Shown piece after piece: positions 6,331 through 7,018 of a stretch of DNA of 7,018 bases (the stretch's first letter is position 1; every line of letters starts with the position of its first letter). Origin of the DNA: Thermococci archaeon (GTDB taxonomy: Archaea; Methanobacteriota_B; Thermococci; Methanofastidiosales; B48-G16); the NCBI GenBank assembly GCA_030668905.1, contig DAOVEQ010000056.1, positions 1-7,018 of the forward strand. Reading direction: 5' to 3'. The notes below the pieces were generated by a model. It saw only the letters and a list, made by a program, of their open reading frames with translations. It searched no databases and had not been told where the DNA came from. The position numbers were made by a program, and so were the translations under genes.

Positions 6331-6722
6331 CACTGCACCTTTATCTTTAAATCGCAGGTATCATAAGCTGTATAATGCGGGCACAAGCTCTTTATACATT
6401 TTTTACCGTCTCCCCTGCAGGGAAGTTTGTCTATATGTATATGTAGTAACGGTTCTATTAATGCGATGCCTCCGATCCCTTTCACAGCTTTAATAGAGCT
6501 TTGAAGTTCATTTTCATCTGTCACTTTTAATTCAACAAAGTAATCTATGTTTGGATTCTGGTAACTCACTTCCACAATCATTTTCTCCACTCTCGATACT
6601 CCTTTAACTTTCTCAAGCTCTGAAAAAACGGTTTTCACGAGATCTGGAAGAACTTCTATTCTGCACTGATATAGTATCATAATCTCTATTTGTGGCGAAG
6701 ATTTAAATCTTTTTCCATTCAT
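6330..6722 (-). CDS. Small protein with predicted ferredoxin-like fold and C-terminal four-Cys cluster
   Basis: A 130-residue protein whose family I do not recognise. By eye the strand and helix order is beta-alpha-beta-beta-alpha-beta: MILYQCRIEVL, PDLVKTVFSELEKV, VEKMIVEVS, DYFVELKVTD, ENELQSSIKAVKG and IALIEPLLHIHI. This suggests a ferredoxin-like or ACT-like fold. The tail carries C102-x6-C109-x4-C114-x8-C123 plus H116, a plausible zinc or iron-sulfur site. The ATG at 6722 overlaps the endA stop (ATGA) but has only a weak AAGG upstream; an ATG at 6680, giving a start just before the first strand (MILYQC), is possible. It lies between endA and the zinc-ribbon gene with overlaps on both sides, so the three are probably one operon. 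The link to tRNA processing is inference only. Confidence 0.75.
   Translation of the reverse strand: MNGKRFKSSPQIEIMILYQCRIEVLPDLVKTVFSELEKVKGVSRVEKMIVEVSYQNPNIDYFVELKVTDENELQSSIKAVKGIGGIALIEPLLHIHIDKLPCRGDGKKCIKSLCPHYTAYDTCDLKIKVQ
6336..6340 (-). promoter_or_regulatory. Shine-Dalgarno site for the zinc-ribbon gene
   Basis: AGGTG on the minus strand, five bases before the ATG at 6330. It lies inside the end of the preceding gene and favours ATG 6330 over GTG 6333. Confidence 0.6.
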
Positions 6723-7018
6723 AACCTTGTTCTTTTCACTTCTATATACGTAATATCATTTTCCATATCTACAAACGCTAAAATCATCTTCTTATTCACA
6801 GTATTGGCCATTCTTGCAGTTCTGATGATCTCATAACTTCTGAAATTCTCTTTTTCGTCTATAACGTGAATAAGATAATCAGCATGCTCCTCTATGCTCC
6901 CCCTATAGACTCTGAAATGAGTGCCGTATTTAAATCCTGTTTTTACTATGAGCCCTCTTTCTCTCAGATCTTTGTAGACCAAAAACTTTATATCGAACTC
7001 CCTTTCCCCCCTGGCAGC
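6719..7018 (-). CDS. endA: tRNA-splicing endonuclease EndA, C-terminal catalytic domain (5' end outside window)
   Basis: Cuts introns from pre-tRNA and pre-rRNA at bulge-helix-bulge sites, leaving a 2',3'-cyclic phosphate (family knowledge). Only the last 99 residues are in the window. The frame is open to base 7018 and the TTG at 6982 is an internal Leu in DIKFLVYKDLRERG. The segment VYKDLRERGLIVKTGFKYG followed by HFRVYRG is the signature of the catalytic domain. The likely catalytic triad in this fragment is Y38 (VYRG), H45 (EEHADYL) and K76 (NTVNKKM), all present, so the domain looks active. The final ITYIEVKRTRL is the usual C-terminal strand. Whether the enzyme is the short homotetramer form or a fused two-domain form cannot be told without the upstream sequence. 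The TGA overlaps the next gene's ATG. Confidence 0.93.
   Translation of the reverse strand, partial: AARGEREFDIKFLVYKDLRERGLIVKTGFKYGTHFRVYRGSIEEHADYLIHVIDEKENFRSYEIIRTARMANTVNKKMILAFVDMENDITYIEVKRTRL

Noticed and set aside
1..7018. CRISPR arrays, insertion sequences, tRNA or rRNA genes
   Set aside because: No regularly spaced repeats, transposase motifs, terminal inverted repeats or tRNA-like cloverleaf were seen; nearly all sequence is accounted for by protein genes.

Overview
This is a compact, AT-rich archaeal chromosome segment. Archaeal markers are a tRNA-splicing endonuclease C-terminal domain, a fused YrdC-Sua5 threonylcarbamoyl-AMP synthase, a RecJ/GAN-like DHH phosphoesterase, archaeal-style ScpA/ScpB, an AMMECR1 protein, TATAAATA boxes about 25 nt before start codons, and Shine-Dalgarno sites matching GGAGGTGATC. 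The species cannot be read from the window; a euryarchaeotal relative is most likely.

Layout: (1) Plus strand 1-2354: the 3' part of sua5, then a DHH-family exonuclease gene overlapping it by 4 nt. (2) Minus strand 5074-2343: a probable operon scpA > scpB > COG2108-like radical SAM protein > CPBP membrane protein, with abutting or overlapping junctions, ending convergently against the DHH gene. (3) An 84-nt divergent region (5075-5158) with a TATA box for each side, both placed for leaderless transcripts. (4) Plus strand 5159-5725: AMMECR1. (5) Minus strand 7018-5722: endA (C-terminal part only), a small Cys-rich protein with a predicted ferredoxin-like fold, and a zinc-ribbon/helical protein, all with stop/start overlaps. 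Almost every base is coding. No mobile element, CRISPR array, tRNA or rRNA was seen.

The most important observation is an in-frame amber codon (TAG, 1260-1262) in the DHH exonuclease gene. All family motifs lie on both sides of it in one frame, with normal spacing and no frameshift. None of the ten genes ends with TAG (six TAA, four TGA). The simplest exciting reading is that TAG is a sense codon, pyrrolysine, as in archaea with the Pyl system. That would make a DNA-repair/replication nuclease a Pyl protein unrelated to methylamine methyltransferases. A point nonsense mutation or sequencing error is the competing explanation.

Functionally the window groups information processing: tRNA modification (t6A), tRNA splicing, DNA nuclease activity and chromosome condensation. 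Several uncharacterised archaeal proteins appear to be co-transcribed with these genes.
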